Shown: positions 8,531-21,509, numbered from the stretch's first letter. The stretch: DNA of 64,000 nt from Ornithinimicrobium sufpigmenti (GCF_004322775.1 NZ_CP036403.1:2108001-2172000), one strand, 5' to 3'. Notes: generated by a model from the letters alone, not told the origin. Made by a program: numbers and translations.

Positions 8531-9187
8531 TCAGTCTTCGGCGCGGTAGGCGCGCAGGAACGCCTCGACTCCGGCGTCGGCGATCTGGTCAACCTCGGCC
8601 TTGGGCAGCGGGACCGCGCCGTTGAGGCTGTCCTGCGCAACGGCGCTTCCGACCAGCAACATGAAGTGAGCCGCAGCGCGGTGTGGGTCCGGTGCGTGGA
8701 TCAGCCCAAGCTCGGCCAACCGGGCGAACCGTGTGGACATTTCCTGCTCGACCCGAGATGGACCAGCTTGCTGCCACACCCGGATCGCCTCCGGGGGGAT
8801 GAAGTGGGCCTCGGCCGAGACGTGGCCCATCAGAGCGAAGTGCTCCTCGGCGTCCTGGGCCGATGCCGCCCATCGTCTGCCGAACCGCACCAGACCGTCC
8901 AGGTCTCCGGACTCCACGACGGGGTCCAGATACTCACGGATCAGTCCCTCCTGGGCCTCGGCGACCGCCGTGGCGCTGTCCTCGATCACCGTCGTGAACA
9001 GCTCCGCCTTGTCCGAGAAGTGGTTGTAGATCGTGCGAGTAGACACCTCCGCGTCCGCAGCGATCCGTTCGATGCTCGCCCGGGAGTACCCCTCCAGCGC
9101 AAACACACGCCGTGCTCCGCGGACGATGGCGCGCCGCTTCTCCGGGCGTCCCGCACGCCCGACCGTGGGGCCTGTCGTTACCGACAC
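8531..9187 (-). CDS. TetR/AcrR-family transcriptional repressor
   Basis: A 218-residue repressor. The N-terminal HTH reads GYSRASIERIAADAEVST then RTIYNHFSDKAELF, the classic TetR DNA-binding signature. The rest is a helical ligand-binding and dimerisation domain. The frame is open upstream to 9,232, but the GTG at 9,187 is the likely start because AGGAGG lies seven bases before it. It is encoded on the same strand just upstream of the reductase–pump operon. The palindrome at 8,374–8,389 is the obvious target, so the protein probably derepresses the pump when a toxic compound binds. Confidence 0.9.
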   Translation of the reverse strand: MSVTTGPTVGRAGRPEKRRAIVRGARRVFALEGYSRASIERIAADAEVSTRTIYNHFSDKAELFTTVIEDSATAVAEAQEGLIREYLDPVVESGDLDGLVRFGRRWAASAQDAEEHFALMGHVSAEAHFIPPEAIRVWQQAGPSRVEQEMSTRFARLAELGLIHAPDPHRAAAHFMLLVGSAVAQDSLNGAVPLPKAEVDQIADAGVEAFLRAYRAED

Positions 9188-9256
9188 CGAGACACCTCCT
9201 GACTTCCGTCCTTGCAACACTCCGCGTGCCATCTACTCTACGAAACAACTGCGCGA

Positions 9257-9562
9257 TCAGCCCGACTCCCGCGCTGCGGGGGATCGTCGCCTCGTCTTTG
9301 CCCACACGGTGCCCCGGTGAACCTCGAACTGACGCGCCAGCGCGTTCACGCTCATCCCTTGCGCGCGGGATGTTCGCATAGCGTCCACTTCCTCGTCCGT
9401 GAGGCGTGTTCGAGGTCGTTTCTTTGGTTCCGCCGACGCATCGATCAACGGATCATCCGGCTCCCCGGCGAGGTCGGCATCCTCGCGGTTCCCTTGATCC
9501 CAAGCGGAAACAAGCCTCTCAACCCGAGGTCGCCTGTTCCCGCAACGCTTTATTGCGTCCAC
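9257..9562 (-). pseudogene. C-terminal remnant of a serine recombinase (HTH_7-type DNA-binding tail)
   Basis: The last 45 residues, LTDEEVDAMRTSRAQGMSV followed by NALARQFEVHRGTVWAK, match the helix-turn-helix tail of resolvase/invertase-type serine recombinases. The catalytic N-terminal domain, with its Ser and Arg residues, is absent: upstream DNA on this strand is a hairpin and then an unrelated membrane-protein gene. The GTG at 9,562 is probably chance. This is best read as a recombinase gene cut at the edge of the mobile segment. A free-standing HTH protein of 101 residues is possible but less likely. Confidence 0.65.
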
Positions 9563-9581
9563 CCGACTGTTCCTCAGTCAC

Positions 9582-9619
9582 GAGGCCCCTGGCCTGCGGA
9601 AACGCAGGCGAGGGGCCTT
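9582..9619. terminator. Long GC-rich hairpin with GAAA tetraloop at the mobile-segment junction
   Basis: Left arm 9,582–9,598 and right arm 9,603–9,619 pair over about 16 positions with one internal mismatch and a bulge, closed by GAAA. A short pyrimidine run (TTCTTCG) follows on the plus strand. It fits a factor-independent terminator for a gene once upstream on the plus strand, and also lies 3' of the membrane-protein gene on the minus strand. Confidence 0.6.
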
Positions 9620-9721
9620 CTTCGTGTCACGGCTGCGTGCACCACCAGCGACGTGTCGACCTCGGGTGGGGCATCGTCTTCAGGGAGGCTCGCTGCGGCG
9701 GTGGCCCGGCCTCCGGGCTTC

Positions 9722-10513
9722 TCAGCTCGCAGCCGCCGATCTGGCGCTGTGCTCGGAGGGGGTCAGCGGCCCCGATCCTGCCGCTGTCGGACTGCCTGAG
9801 GAGCGGACAGGCAGGATCAGCGGCAGAACGGCCGAGAGCATGAGGGTGATCACGGTGAACAAGCCGGTGAGCGGTGGTACGTCCCAGTTGGCGGCGCTGA
9901 AGCCGACCATGAAGACGTACTCGACGACCATGTGGGCAGAGCCGAACGCGCTGGCTCCCCACGCCACGACCACCACCTGGGCGAACCCGCCCTCCTGGAC
10001 CTCGGGCTGCCAGTGCCAGATCGCGGTCAGCGCCACCAGCGCGGCTGCCTCGGGGGCCACCTCGAGCCAGCCGGAGATCGTGCCATCTGGATGGCGATCC
10101 GGGTCTGCAGCAGCCGCCCTTGAGGCGACGGCAAGAGCCAGGGTGGCCAGTCCTGGGAGAACAGCCACGGCCTTGGTCCGCAGCGACCACCGGACCCCGA
10201 GCACGAGGACGAGCCACGCCGTCCCGGCCAGAAGCATCGCCAGGACGCCCAGCTCCGCCGCCCAGGCGGTCTGCTCGGACGGGTTGCGCGGATAGGGGAA
10301 GGGCAGGCCGCCGGCGTCCATGCGCTGCAGGCACGCATCGGAGAAGCCCGGACCGGGACCGTGCTGGTAACCCTCCAGCAGGCTGCTGGAGAGCAGGGCG
10401 CCACGGCAGGGCAACCAGTGCAGGTATGTCGAGCCCGCGGCGGCGACGGCGGCCGCCAGCAACAGGGCCGACGTCACCACCCAGGGCCAGCGTCGTTCGT
10501 GCATGCCTGACAT
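9722..10513 (-). CDS. Putative multi-pass membrane protein, unknown function
   Basis: A 263-residue protein with an N-terminal hydrophobic helix (WVVTSALLLAAAVAAAGSTY), then about five more membrane-spanning stretches, and a Ser/Gly/Ala-rich cytoplasmic-looking tail. Two cysteines (about positions 36 and 61) fall in the loop after the first helix and could form a disulfide outside the cell. I recognise no family. A second ATG three codons in is an equally good start. It is the first resident gene after the mobile segment and diverges from the DksA-like gene. Confidence 0.55.
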   Translation of the reverse strand: MSGMHERRWPWVVTSALLLAAAVAAAGSTYLHWLPCRGALLSSSLLEGYQHGPGPGFSDACLQRMDAGGLPFPYPRNPSEQTAWAAELGVLAMLLAGTAWLVLVLGVRWSLRTKAVAVLPGLATLALAVASRAAAADPDRHPDGTISGWLEVAPEAAALVALTAIWHWQPEVQEGGFAQVVVVAWGASAFGSAHMVVEYVFMVGFSAANWDVPPLTGLFTVITLMLSAVLPLILPVRSSGSPTAAGSGPLTPSEHSARSAAAS

Positions 10514-10691
10514 TAGCGCTCACCGCCTGCTCGGTGTGCGAAACCGGAAGGTGCATGATCACACCAGACAGCGGCGTGCGAAAGGGCCACCGATGGGCCG
10601 GGGAATCGCACCAGGGACAGCGACGTCCCAGACGACAGCGATAGCGAAAGCGTGGAATGGTCGAGGAATTCCCGCCGTTGGAACTCCCATC

Positions 10692-11075
10692 ATGCCGCAC
10701 GTCCCTTCTGCCCAGGACCCTCATTCCGTGTCCGGAGATCTCGTCACCCGGCTTCGGGAGGAGCATGCTGCGCTCTCCGCCCGCATCCGGCAGCTGACGG
10801 AGGACATGAGCTCGTTCTTCGAGGCCTCACGGGACTCCAACGCCGACGACGAGCACGACCCCGAGGGGCAGACGATCGCCTTCGAGCGCGCCCAGCTGTC
10901 GGCGGTGACCGACCAGGCGCGCCGGCACCTCGAGGAGATCGAGGCGGCTCTGCAGCGGGTGGCGCAGGGAACCTACGGCACCTGTGACGTGTGTCAGCAG
11001 CCCATCGACCCGCTCCGCCTGGACGCCAGGCCGACGGCACGAGCCTGCGTCCAACACGTCGCGGCTCGCGGGTGA
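10692..11075 (+). CDS. TraR/DksA-type zinc-finger protein
   Basis: A 127-residue protein with a helical coiled-coil N-terminal half rich in Glu and Arg, and a DksA/TraR C-terminal finger: YGTCDVCQQPI, then RACVQH. DksA relatives bind the RNA polymerase secondary channel and alter promoter response; actinobacterial members are mostly uncharacterised. The finger is C-x2-C-x17-C-x2-H, with histidine in place of the usual fourth cysteine, which could still bind zinc. The frame extends upstream, but the ATG at 10,692 begins the part that resembles the family; the Shine-Dalgarno is weak. It lies just before carD, another RNA polymerase-binding factor. Confidence 0.75.
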   Translation: MPHVPSAQDPHSVSGDLVTRLREEHAALSARIRQLTEDMSSFFEASRDSNADDEHDPEGQTIAFERAQLSAVTDQARRHLEEIEAALQRVAQGTYGTCDVCQQPIDPLRLDARPTARACVQHVAARG

Positions 11076-11114
11076 AATCGTCGAGATCCGAAGACACTTA
11101 TCCCTTTTCGGCCC

Positions 11115-11201
11115 AAGGGCTGGCTTTTTCTTGAATTTCTGCTAGAATTGTCTACATAGTGTGTGGGGCGCGGTCAGCCGGGGGAGACGAAAGGAAAACG
11201 G
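11115..11201 (+). promoter_or_regulatory. AT-rich promoter region and Shine-Dalgarno for carD
   Basis: An unusually AT-rich stretch (11,115–11,160) separates the DksA-like gene from carD. It holds a small GC-rich inverted repeat followed by five Ts that may end the upstream transcript, then TTGAAT and TAGAAT/TACATA hexamers usable as -35 and -10 boxes. GAAAGGA lies eight bases before the carD GTG. Confidence 0.45.
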
Positions 11202-11726
11202 GTGCAGTTCAGCAAGGGTCAGATCCTCATCCATCCTCAGCACGGGCCGGCCACGGTCACGAAGGTCACCAGCCGGACCATCCAGGGCGAGCGCCGGCGC
11301 TACCTGATCCTGAACGTCCATACCGACGACATGTCGGTGGCGGTCCCCGTCGAGGCGGCCGAGGAGATCGGGGTCCGTGCCGTGATCGACGCAGCGCGCA
11401 TCCGTGAGGTCTTCGCGGAGCTGGCCGACGAGGGCGAGCCCTTCGACAAGGTCTGGTCGCGCCGGTTCAAGCACAACACCGAGCGCCTCCGCAGCGGTGA
11501 CCTGCTCAAGGTCGCCGGTCTCATCCGCGATGTCACCCGACGCGACGACGAGGTCAAGGTCTCCTACGGCGAGGCAAACCTGCTGCGCGAGGCGCTCGAC
11601 CTGCTCACGGCGGAGCTGGCGATCGCCCTGCGCGTCACCACGGAGCGGGCGGTGGAGCTGGTCGAGTCTGCCGTCCGCGAGCGGGCCGTGCCCGAGCTGG
11701 GCGCCGACCTGGCCCTGGCCAGCTGA
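11202..11726 (+). CDS. carD: CarD/CdnL-family RNA polymerase-binding regulator
   Basis: A 174-residue global transcription factor that binds the RNA polymerase beta subunit through an N-terminal Tudor-like domain and stabilises open complexes, especially at rRNA promoters. The N terminus FSKGQILIHPQHGPATV is the CarD_TRCF hallmark, followed by RRYLILNV and a helical C-terminal half (about residues 75–165) that would contact the upstream fork of the bubble. The start is a GTG with GAAAGGA eight bases upstream; the frame is open a further 13 codons but without a ribosome site. Mycobacterial CarD is essential and of similar size. It is transcribed alone, as the next gene is convergent. Confidence 0.88.
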   Translation: MQFSKGQILIHPQHGPATVTKVTSRTIQGERRRYLILNVHTDDMSVAVPVEAAEEIGVRAVIDAARIREVFAELADEGEPFDKVWSRRFKHNTERLRSGDLLKVAGLIRDVTRRDDEVKVSYGEANLLREALDLLTAELAIALRVTTERAVELVESAVRERAVPELGADLALAS

Positions 11727-11766
11727 CCGCCGCACTGCGCGGCGCCTGATCTGCGACAGCCGGGTT

Positions 11767-12378
11767 TCACCGCTGCCGGATGGTGGTCACCACCTGGGTC
11801 AGCGAGGGCCGGCGCGGTGTCGAGGAGAAGCCGAAGCTGGCTGGCGGGTCGACCGCGGTGAGCGTACCGAGATCGACGCCATCGAGCCGTCCCGACACTG
11901 ACGTGACCGCGCGGACGTCCGTGGCGCCGTAGTACTCCCGCCGTCCCTGGCCCGCGGTCCCACGGGTGCGCACACCGCGGAGGATCACCCGCGCCACCGG
12001 GTCGGTCGCCGTCGAGAAGAGCGGGTTGGCTGCGACCCGGCGAGGTATGCCGCGCAGGAGCCATCCCATCGCCGTGCGCCGCCCGAGGGCGGCGACGAGG
12101 GACAAGGACGACGAGACGACCTCCATGCGCGCGTCGCCAGGGAGCTCGACCTCGACCGGCTCGATCCGCGTCTCGTCGAAGGTGTAGGTCCCCGCGACGA
12201 AGTCAGCAACCTCCTGGGAGGGTGCCAGCAAGATTCGGTGTCCCCCTGCCTGCTCGACCATGACGTCGGCGAAGGAGCCTAGGGGCGAGGTGTCCCAGAC
12301 GCCGACGACCAGCCGGACCCCACTGGTCGTCCCCACACCCAGGATGCGGCCGCTGAAGGTCCACCGGGTGGCCGTCAC
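11767..12378 (-). CDS. Conserved hypothetical protein, unknown function
   Basis: A 203-residue protein with no recognised motif. It begins WTFSGRILGVGTTSGVRLVV, carries an acidic middle and ends FGFSSTPRRPSLTQVVTTIR. There is no signal peptide, clear transmembrane helix or cysteine pattern. Alternating hydrophobic and polar stretches in the first half suggest beta structure. It is convergent with carD and diverges from the hemerythrin gene. Codon use is typical of the window, so I take it as a real resident gene. Confidence 0.55.
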   Translation of the reverse strand: MTATRWTFSGRILGVGTTSGVRLVVGVWDTSPLGSFADVMVEQAGGHRILLAPSQEVADFVAGTYTFDETRIEPVEVELPGDARMEVVSSSLSLVAALGRRTAMGWLLRGIPRRVAANPLFSTATDPVARVILRGVRTRGTAGQGRREYYGATDVRAVTSVSGRLDGVDLGTLTAVDPPASFGFSSTPRRPSLTQVVTTIRQR

Positions 12379-12671
12379 ACCGTCACCGTGCCCGTCAGGA
12401 CTCGCTGCGTCATCGGTTCGTCACCGGTGCGGTCATCGGTTCGGTCAACGTTGCCCTCCGCATCCCACCAGACCTGCTGCGTCCAGCCAGCCTAGCCACG
12501 AGAGAGCCAGGCGCCCCTTGAAGCGAGGGGCACCACAGGAAGCCAGGCCTGGGCCACGGCCAGGGGTGCCTGGGCCACCGGGGTGACCTGGCCCGGTGGG
12601 GATGCCGGACCGCCCGTCCGTCACTAGCCTGAACCGGGCAGGCAGACCCCCGATCCGGAAGGACAGGATGC
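12379..12671. other. Intergenic region between divergent genes
   Basis: No gene seen. It holds several GC-rich partial palindromes built on CCAGG/CCTGG around 12,505–12,600. A TAGCCT hexamer at 12,625–12,630 is a likely -10 box for the hemerythrin gene, leaving a leader of about 35 bases with GGAAGGA as ribosome site. Confidence 0.4.
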
Positions 12672-13262
12672 ATGACTGACCCCACCACCCACAGCACCGA
12701 CGACGCCCCCGAGAACCAGGACGTCGTCGACTTCCTCACCGCGGACCACGCGCTGATGCTGGAGCTCATCGACGAGATCCTGCAGAGCGCGGAGGCCTCC
12801 GAGCGCCGGGACCTCGCCGACCGGCTGATCGCCGAGGTGATGCGGCACGCGGTGGCCGAGGAGATGCATGTCTACCCCGCCATCGAGAAGCACCTTCCGG
12901 ACGGCGCCGAGGTCGTCGAGCAGGACAAGAAGGAGCACGACGAGCTCGTCGACGTGATGAAGCGCATCGAGGACCTCGACGCCGGAGAGCCGGAGTTCCT
13001 GGTGCAGGTGCGGGAGATGCAGTCGTTGCTGCGGCACCACGCCAGCGACGAGGAGACCGACCAGTTCCCCAAGCTCCGGGCCCACATCTCGCCCGAGGAC
13101 CTGGTGGAGCTGCGCAGCAAGGTGGAGGGCGCGATGAAGCTGGCCCCCACGCGGCCCCACCCGAGCGCCCCCCACTCCGAGCTGTTCCACAAGACGGTCG
13201 GCGCGGGCGTGGGGATGGTGGACCGGCTGCGGGACAAGCTCACCGGGCGCAACACCGACTGA
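12672..13262 (+). CDS. Hemerythrin HHE domain-containing protein
   Basis: A 196-residue protein with a four-helix hemerythrin-like fold expected to hold a di-iron centre. Iron ligands are suggested by DFLTADHALMLELIDEIL (first helix), MRHAVAEEMHVYPAIEKHL (second), KKEHDELVD (third) and LLRHHASDEETDQFPKLR (fourth), matching the H-HxxxE-H-HxxxE order. The C-terminal 50 residues are a Pro-rich linker and an amphipathic helix. Actinobacterial members have been linked to oxygen, nitric oxide or peroxide response, but the role varies. GGAAGGACAGG precedes the ATG. The next gene, glf, is convergent. Confidence 0.82.
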   Translation: MTDPTTHSTDDAPENQDVVDFLTADHALMLELIDEILQSAEASERRDLADRLIAEVMRHAVAEEMHVYPAIEKHLPDGAEVVEQDKKEHDELVDVMKRIEDLDAGEPEFLVQVREMQSLLRHHASDEETDQFPKLRAHISPEDLVELRSKVEGAMKLAPTRPHPSAPHSELFHKTVGAGVGMVDRLRDKLTGRNTD

Positions 13263-13271
13263 CCGGCACGC

Positions 13272-17320
<4,049 letters not shown>

Positions 17321-17489
17321 GTGCTACCCCTGGAGGGCCGTTTCATACGCCCCGCTTCATGAGGCTCGCTCAGTGTCGCAGCACAGTAGGGGCGCCGCGA
17401 GGTGGACGGACCGAGAGGTCCGCCGCCCTCGCATGCAGAGCTGGACGATCCGGCAAGAGGTCCGGGAAAGATAGGGATGGGCGGCATGG

Positions 17490-18875
17490 ATGGCTAGGGA
17501 GCATCGGCGGCAGGTGCACAACATCGGGCGACGCCGCGCCTGGGTCATCTGGGCGGTGGGCCTGAGCATCTACACGCTGGCGGTCTTCCACCGGACCTCG
17601 CTGTCCGTGGCGGGGATCATCGCCGCCGAGCGCTTCGACATCACCGCCTCGCAGCTGTCCACCTTCACGGTGCTGCAGCTGGCCGTCTACGCGGTCATGC
17701 AGATCCCGGTCGGCGTCCTCATCGACCGCTACGGCTCCAAACGGCTCATGCTGGTCGGGCTGACCCTGATGACCGTCGGCCAGTTCCTGTTCGCCTTCGC
17801 CGGCACCTTCGAGGTCGGCGTCGTCGCGCGCGTCCTCCTCGGCTGCGGCGACGCGATGATCTTCACCAGCCTGCTGCGGCTCATCGCCTTCTGGTTCCGC
17901 GTCAAGCAGGCCCCGATGGTCACCCAGCTGACCAGCATGGTCGGTCAGCTCGGGGCCGTCGCCGCCGCGACCCCGCTGGCGGCGGCGCTGTCCCGGTTCG
18001 GCTGGACCTGGTCCTACGGCATCGCCGCCGGGGCCGGGGTCGTGCTGGGCATCGCCCTGGTCCTGCTCGTGCGCGACTCGCCCTATGTCGGCGACGTCGT
18101 CGAGCGCATCAAGATCCGTGCCCTGGCCAAGACCATGGCTGAGGTATGGGGCAACCCCGGCACCAAGCTCGGGCTCTGGGTCCACTTCTCCTCCCAGTTC
18201 GGTCCCACCGTCTTCACCATGCTCTGGGGCTACCCGTTCCTCATCGCGCAGGGCCTGGAGTCGACCACGGCCAGCGGGATGCTCATCCTGATGACCTTCA
18301 CCGGGATGGTGACCGGACCGGTGATCGGCCTGCTGACGAGCCGGATCCCCTACCACCGCTCGACGCTCGTCCTGGTCCTCGTCAGCGCCATCGCCGCGGT
18401 CTGGGCCGTGGTGCTGCTGTGGCCCGGCCCGGCACCGCTCTGGCTGCTGGTCGTGATGGTGATGGTCACGGCGGTCGGTGGACCGGGGTCGATGGTCAGC
18501 TTCGACCTGGCCCGCACCTTCCACCCCTCCGAGCGCTACGGCCGGGCCAACGGGATGATCAACGTCGGCGGGTTCGTCGCGTCCCTGCTGACCATCGGCC
18601 TCATCGGGCTGGTGCTGGACCTGCGGGCGCCGGGCGGTCCCTCGAGCTACGGGCTGGACGACTTCCGGGTCGCCATGGCCGTGCAGTTCCCCTTCTGGGC
18701 ACTGGGGACCTGGCAGCTGCTGCGCTACCGCCGTCAGGGGCGCGCCCTGATCGGCCAGCATCCCGGAGCCATGCAGGCGCTGCGCGGCGGGGAGGCGGTG
18801 CTGCCCGGCCTCTCCCGGCCCGCAGACCCGCGCCCCGGACCGGAGTCGCCGGACCCCGAGGACCGCACCGACTAG
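17490..18875 (+). CDS. MFS transporter, 12-helix
   Basis: A 461-residue major facilitator transporter. It begins with a basic cytoplasmic stretch and GRRRAWVIWAVGLSIYTLAV, then FHRTSLSVAG in the first loop and GVLIDRYGSKRLMLVGL, the motif A loop between helices 2 and 3. A central loop (VVERIKIRALAKTMAEVW) separates the two six-helix halves. The tail is Pro-rich and charged. The FHRTSL element recalls NarK/ExuT-type transporters of Actinobacteria, but the substrate is not evident. Transcribed alone; its stop overlaps the stop of the convergent NUDIX gene by four bases. Confidence 0.8.
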   Translation: MAREHRRQVHNIGRRRAWVIWAVGLSIYTLAVFHRTSLSVAGIIAAERFDITASQLSTFTVLQLAVYAVMQIPVGVLIDRYGSKRLMLVGLTLMTVGQFLFAFAGTFEVGVVARVLLGCGDAMIFTSLLRLIAFWFRVKQAPMVTQLTSMVGQLGAVAAATPLAAALSRFGWTWSYGIAAGAGVVLGIALVLLVRDSPYVGDVVERIKIRALAKTMAEVWGNPGTKLGLWVHFSSQFGPTVFTMLWGYPFLIAQGLESTTASGMLILMTFTGMVTGPVIGLLTSRIPYHRSTLVLVLVSAIAAVWAVVLLWPGPAPLWLLVVMVMVTAVGGPGSMVSFDLARTFHPSERYGRANGMINVGGFVASLLTIGLIGLVLDLRAPGGPSSYGLDDFRVAMAVQFPFWALGTWQLLRYRRQGRALIGQHPGAMQALRGGEAVLPGLSRPADPRPGPESPDPEDRTD

Positions 18876-19423
18876 GAGACCAGGGTCCGGCGCGGCACCT
18901 CCGCCAGCGCCAGCCGGGCCCACACCCGCACCTCCTCGGTGAGCGGGTGGATGAGCAGGCCCGCCTCGTCGACCCACTGCATACCCACGTCGCCGCCCGC
19001 AGCGGCGCCGATCACCGGCAGCTCGCCCGGGGCAAGACCCGCCATGGCGGGCTCGTCGGGCACGGCGAAGTAGATCAGGTCGATGTGCTGGTGCGGCGGG
19101 TCGTGGGAGATGTCCTCGACCTGGACGCCCTCGGGGCGCAGCAGCTGCCGGGGCGCACCTGGTTCATCGAGCTCGTCGTGGGTGATGCCGGGGGAGCCGA
19201 CCAGCCGCACCGCGACCCCGGTCTCCTCCCATGCCTCGCGCCGGGCGGCGTCGTCGGGCAGCTCGTGCATCTCGATATGGCCGCCCGGCGGCAGCCACAG
19301 GCCGAGCTTGCGGTGCGGGTGCAGCGCGACGTGGCCGGCGTGCACGACGAAGACGGCCACGGTGAAGTGCCGAGTGACCCCGGCGTCGGCTTGTGATGGC
19401 TCGCGGAGCTCGACATGACCCAT
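18872..19423 (-). CDS. NUDIX hydrolase
   Basis: A 183-residue NUDIX enzyme. The NUDIX box, G-x5-E-x7-REAWEETGV, runs from GGHIEMHELPDD to EETGV (about residues 46–68) and has all the glutamates needed for magnesium and diphosphate hydrolysis. The preceding FVVHAGHVALHPHRKLGLWL is typical of MutT-like or RppH-like members; the substrate cannot be told. The ATG at 19,423 has no Shine-Dalgarno but has TAAGGT seven bases upstream, so the mRNA is probably leaderless. It diverges from thrS, with only about 85 bases between the starts. Confidence 0.85.
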   Translation of the reverse strand: MGHVELREPSQADAGVTRHFTVAVFVVHAGHVALHPHRKLGLWLPPGGHIEMHELPDDAARREAWEETGVAVRLVGSPGITHDELDEPGAPRQLLRPEGVQVEDISHDPPHQHIDLIYFAVPDEPAMAGLAPGELPVIGAAAGGDVGMQWVDEAGLLIHPLTEEVRVWARLALAEVPRRTLVS

Positions 19424-19430
19424 GCTGCGG

Positions 19431-19436
19431 ACCTTA
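19431..19436 (-). promoter_or_regulatory. -10 box of a leaderless transcript for the NUDIX gene
   Basis: TAAGGT on the minus strand is followed by seven bases and then the ATG, putting the expected transcription start on the start codon. No Shine-Dalgarno sequence is present. Confidence 0.5.
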
Positions 19437-19509
19437 ACCGTGCCGGTATGCCGTGCCCCGCCCGGTAGGGTTGGCGGGCAGCACACCCCCCACCCCGAGG
19501 AGCACGCCA

Positions 19510-21501
19510 GTGTCCAGCCAGAGCACCATCAGTGTCGTTGTCGCAGGAAGCGAACGAACGGTGGAGCAGGGCACTACCGCGGCGGACCTCTTCGCCGGCG
19601 ACCGCGAGGTCGTCGTCGCCCGGATCGGCGGTGAGCTGCGGGACCTGGCGCACGTGCTGCAGGACGGTGACGAGGTCGAGCCGGTCCTGGTCAGCGAGCC
19701 GGACGGGCTGGACGTGCTGCGGCACTCCTGCGCCCACGTGCTCGCCCAGGCGGTGCAGGAGGCCTTCCCCGACGCCAAGCTCGGGATCGGCCCGCCCATC
19801 CGGGACGGGTTCTACTACGACTTCGACGTCGAGGAGCCGTTCACCCCTGATGACCTGAAGCGCCTGGAGAAGGCGATGCAGAAGATCATCAACTCCGGCC
19901 AGACCTTCGCCCGCCGCGAGGTCAGCGACGACGAGGCCCGCGCCGAGCTGGCGGGGGAGCCCTACAAGCTGGAGCTCATCGGCCTCAAGGGCGGTGCCGC
20001 CGACGACGCGGCCGAGGGCGCCTCCGTCGAGGTCGGCGGCTCGCAGCTGACGGTCTACGACAACGTCGACCGCAAGGGCGAGGTCGTCTGGGGTGATCTG
20101 TGCAGAGGCCCGCACGTGCCCACGACCAAGCTCATCGCCAACGGCTTCAAGCTCATGCGCAGCGCCGCCGCCTACTGGCGCGGCAGCGAGAAGAACCCCC
20201 AGCTGCAGCGGATCTACGGCACCGTCTGGCCGAGCAAGACCGAGCTGACCGCATACCTCGACCGCCTGGCCGAGGCGGAGAAGCGCGACCACCGGCGCCT
20301 GGGGGCCGAGATGGACCTGTTCTCCTTCCCGGAGGAGCTGGGTGCGGGTCTGCCGATCTTCCACCCCAAGGGGGGTGTGCTGAAGCGGGTGATGGAGGAC
20401 TACTCGCGGCAGCGGCACATCGAGGAGGGCTTCGAGTACGTCGGGACCCCGCACGTGTCCAAGGAGGGCCTGTTCCACACCTCCGGGCACCTGCCGTACT
20501 ACGAGGACACCATGTTTCCCGCCATGGACGAGGACGGGCAGCGCTACTTCCTCAAGGCGATGAACTGCCCGATGCACAACCTCATCTACCGCTCCCGGCA
20601 GCGCTCCTACCGGGAGCTGCCACTGCGGCTGTTCGAGCTGGGGCACTGCTACCGCTTCGAGAAGTCCGGCGTCGTCCACGGCCTGACCCGGGTGCGCGGT
20701 CTGGAGATGGACGACTCGCACTCCTACGTCACCCGCGAGGGTGCCGCCGCGGAGATCAAGCACCTGCTCGACTTCGTGCTCAGCCTGCTGCGCGACTTCG
20801 GCCTGGAGGACTTCTACCTCGAGCTGTCCACCCGCGACGAGACGGGGGACAAGAAGGACAAGTTCATCGGCTCGGACGAGCAGTGGGCCGAGGCGACCGG
20901 GGTCCTGGAGCAGTGCGCCCGCGAGACCGGGCTGGAGCTGGTGCCCGACCCGGGCGGTGCCGCCTTCTACGGCCCGAAGATCTCGGTCCAGGCGCGCGAC
21001 GCCATCGGCCGGACCTGGCAGATGTCGACCGTGCAGCTGGACTTCAACCAGCCCGAGCGCTTCGGGCTGGAGTACCAGGCCGCCGACGGTACCCGGCAGC
21101 AGCCGGTGATGATCCACTCGGCCAAGTTCGGCTCGATCGAGCGGTTCATGGGCGTCCTCATCGAGCACTACGCCGGGCAGCTCCCGCCGTGGCTGGCGCC
21201 CGTGCAGGTGGTCGGCGTGCCGGTGGCCGAGGACTTCGACGACTACCTCAGGGACGTGGCGGCCCAGCTGCGTGCGCAGGGCGTGCGCGTCGACCTGGAC
21301 CTGTCCGACGACCGGTTCCCCAAGAAGATCCGCAACGCCAGCAAGTCCAAGGCACCGTTCATCCTGATCGTCGGCGGAGAGGACCGCGACGCGGGCGCCG
21401 TGTCCTTCCGCTACCGCGACGGCAGCCAGAAGAACGGCGTCCCGGTCGCCGAGGCGGTCGCCGAGATCACCGCCGCGATCCGGGACCGGGTCCAGGTCTG
21501 A
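19510..21501 (+). CDS. thrS: Threonyl-tRNA synthetase
   Basis: Charges tRNA-Thr in the cytoplasm. The 663-residue protein has the full bacterial layout: TGS domain (about 1–65), the editing domain with [11 protein letters not shown] and [12 protein letters not shown], the class II core with motif 2 [20 protein letters not shown], zinc ligands in AMNCPMHN and later [11 protein letters not shown], and the anticodon-binding domain with [21 protein letters not shown] start chosen because GAGGAG lies about eight bases upstream. First gene of a block (thrS, acetyltransferase, HIT protein) similar to M. tuberculosis thrS–Rv2613c. Confidence 0.97.
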   Translation: MSSQSTISVVVAGSERTVEQGTTAADLFAGDREVVVARIGGELRDLAHVLQDGDEVEPVLVSEPDGLDVLRHSCAHVLAQAVQEAFPDAKLGIGPPIRDGFYYDFDVEEPFTPDDLKRLEKAMQKIINSGQTFARREVSDDEARAELAGEPYKLELIGLKGGAADDAAEGASVEVGGSQLTVYDNVDRKGEVVWGDLCRGPHVPTTKLIANGFKLMRSAAAYWRGSEKNPQLQRIYGTVWPSKTELTAYLDRLAEAEKRDHRRLGAEMDLFSFPEELGAGLPIFHPKGGVLKRVMEDYSRQRHIEEGFEYVGTPHVSKEGLFHTSGHLPYYEDTMFPAMDEDGQRYFLKAMNCPMHNLIYRSRQRSYRELPLRLFELGHCYRFEKSGVVHGLTRVRGLEMDDSHSYVTREGAAAEIKHLLDFVLSLLRDFGLEDFYLELSTRDETGDKKDKFIGSDEQWAEATGVLEQCARETGLELVPDPGGAAFYGPKISVQARDAIGRTWQMSTVQLDFNQPERFGLEYQAADGTRQQPVMIHSAKFGSIERFMGVLIEHYAGQLPPWLAPVQVVGVPVAEDFDDYLRDVAAQLRAQGVRVDLDLSDDRFPKKIRNASKSKAPFILIVGGEDRDAGAVSFRYRDGSQKNGVPVAEAVAEITAAIRDRVQV

Positions 21502-21509
21502 GGCCGGCC

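Noticed and set aside
9480..9625. Possible tRNA 3' end as attachment site for the mobile segment
   Set aside because: I could not find a T-loop (GGTTC-like) with a matching acceptor stem; only the hairpin is convincing.
11104..11142. Strong intrinsic terminator after the DksA-like gene
   Set aside because: The GCCC-AA-GGGC repeat has too small a loop for a stable stem; left only as part of the carD promoter region.
19075..21168. 697-codon minus-strand frame across thrS
   Set aside because: thrS on the plus strand is unambiguous; the antisense frame has His/Leu/Val-rich shadow composition.
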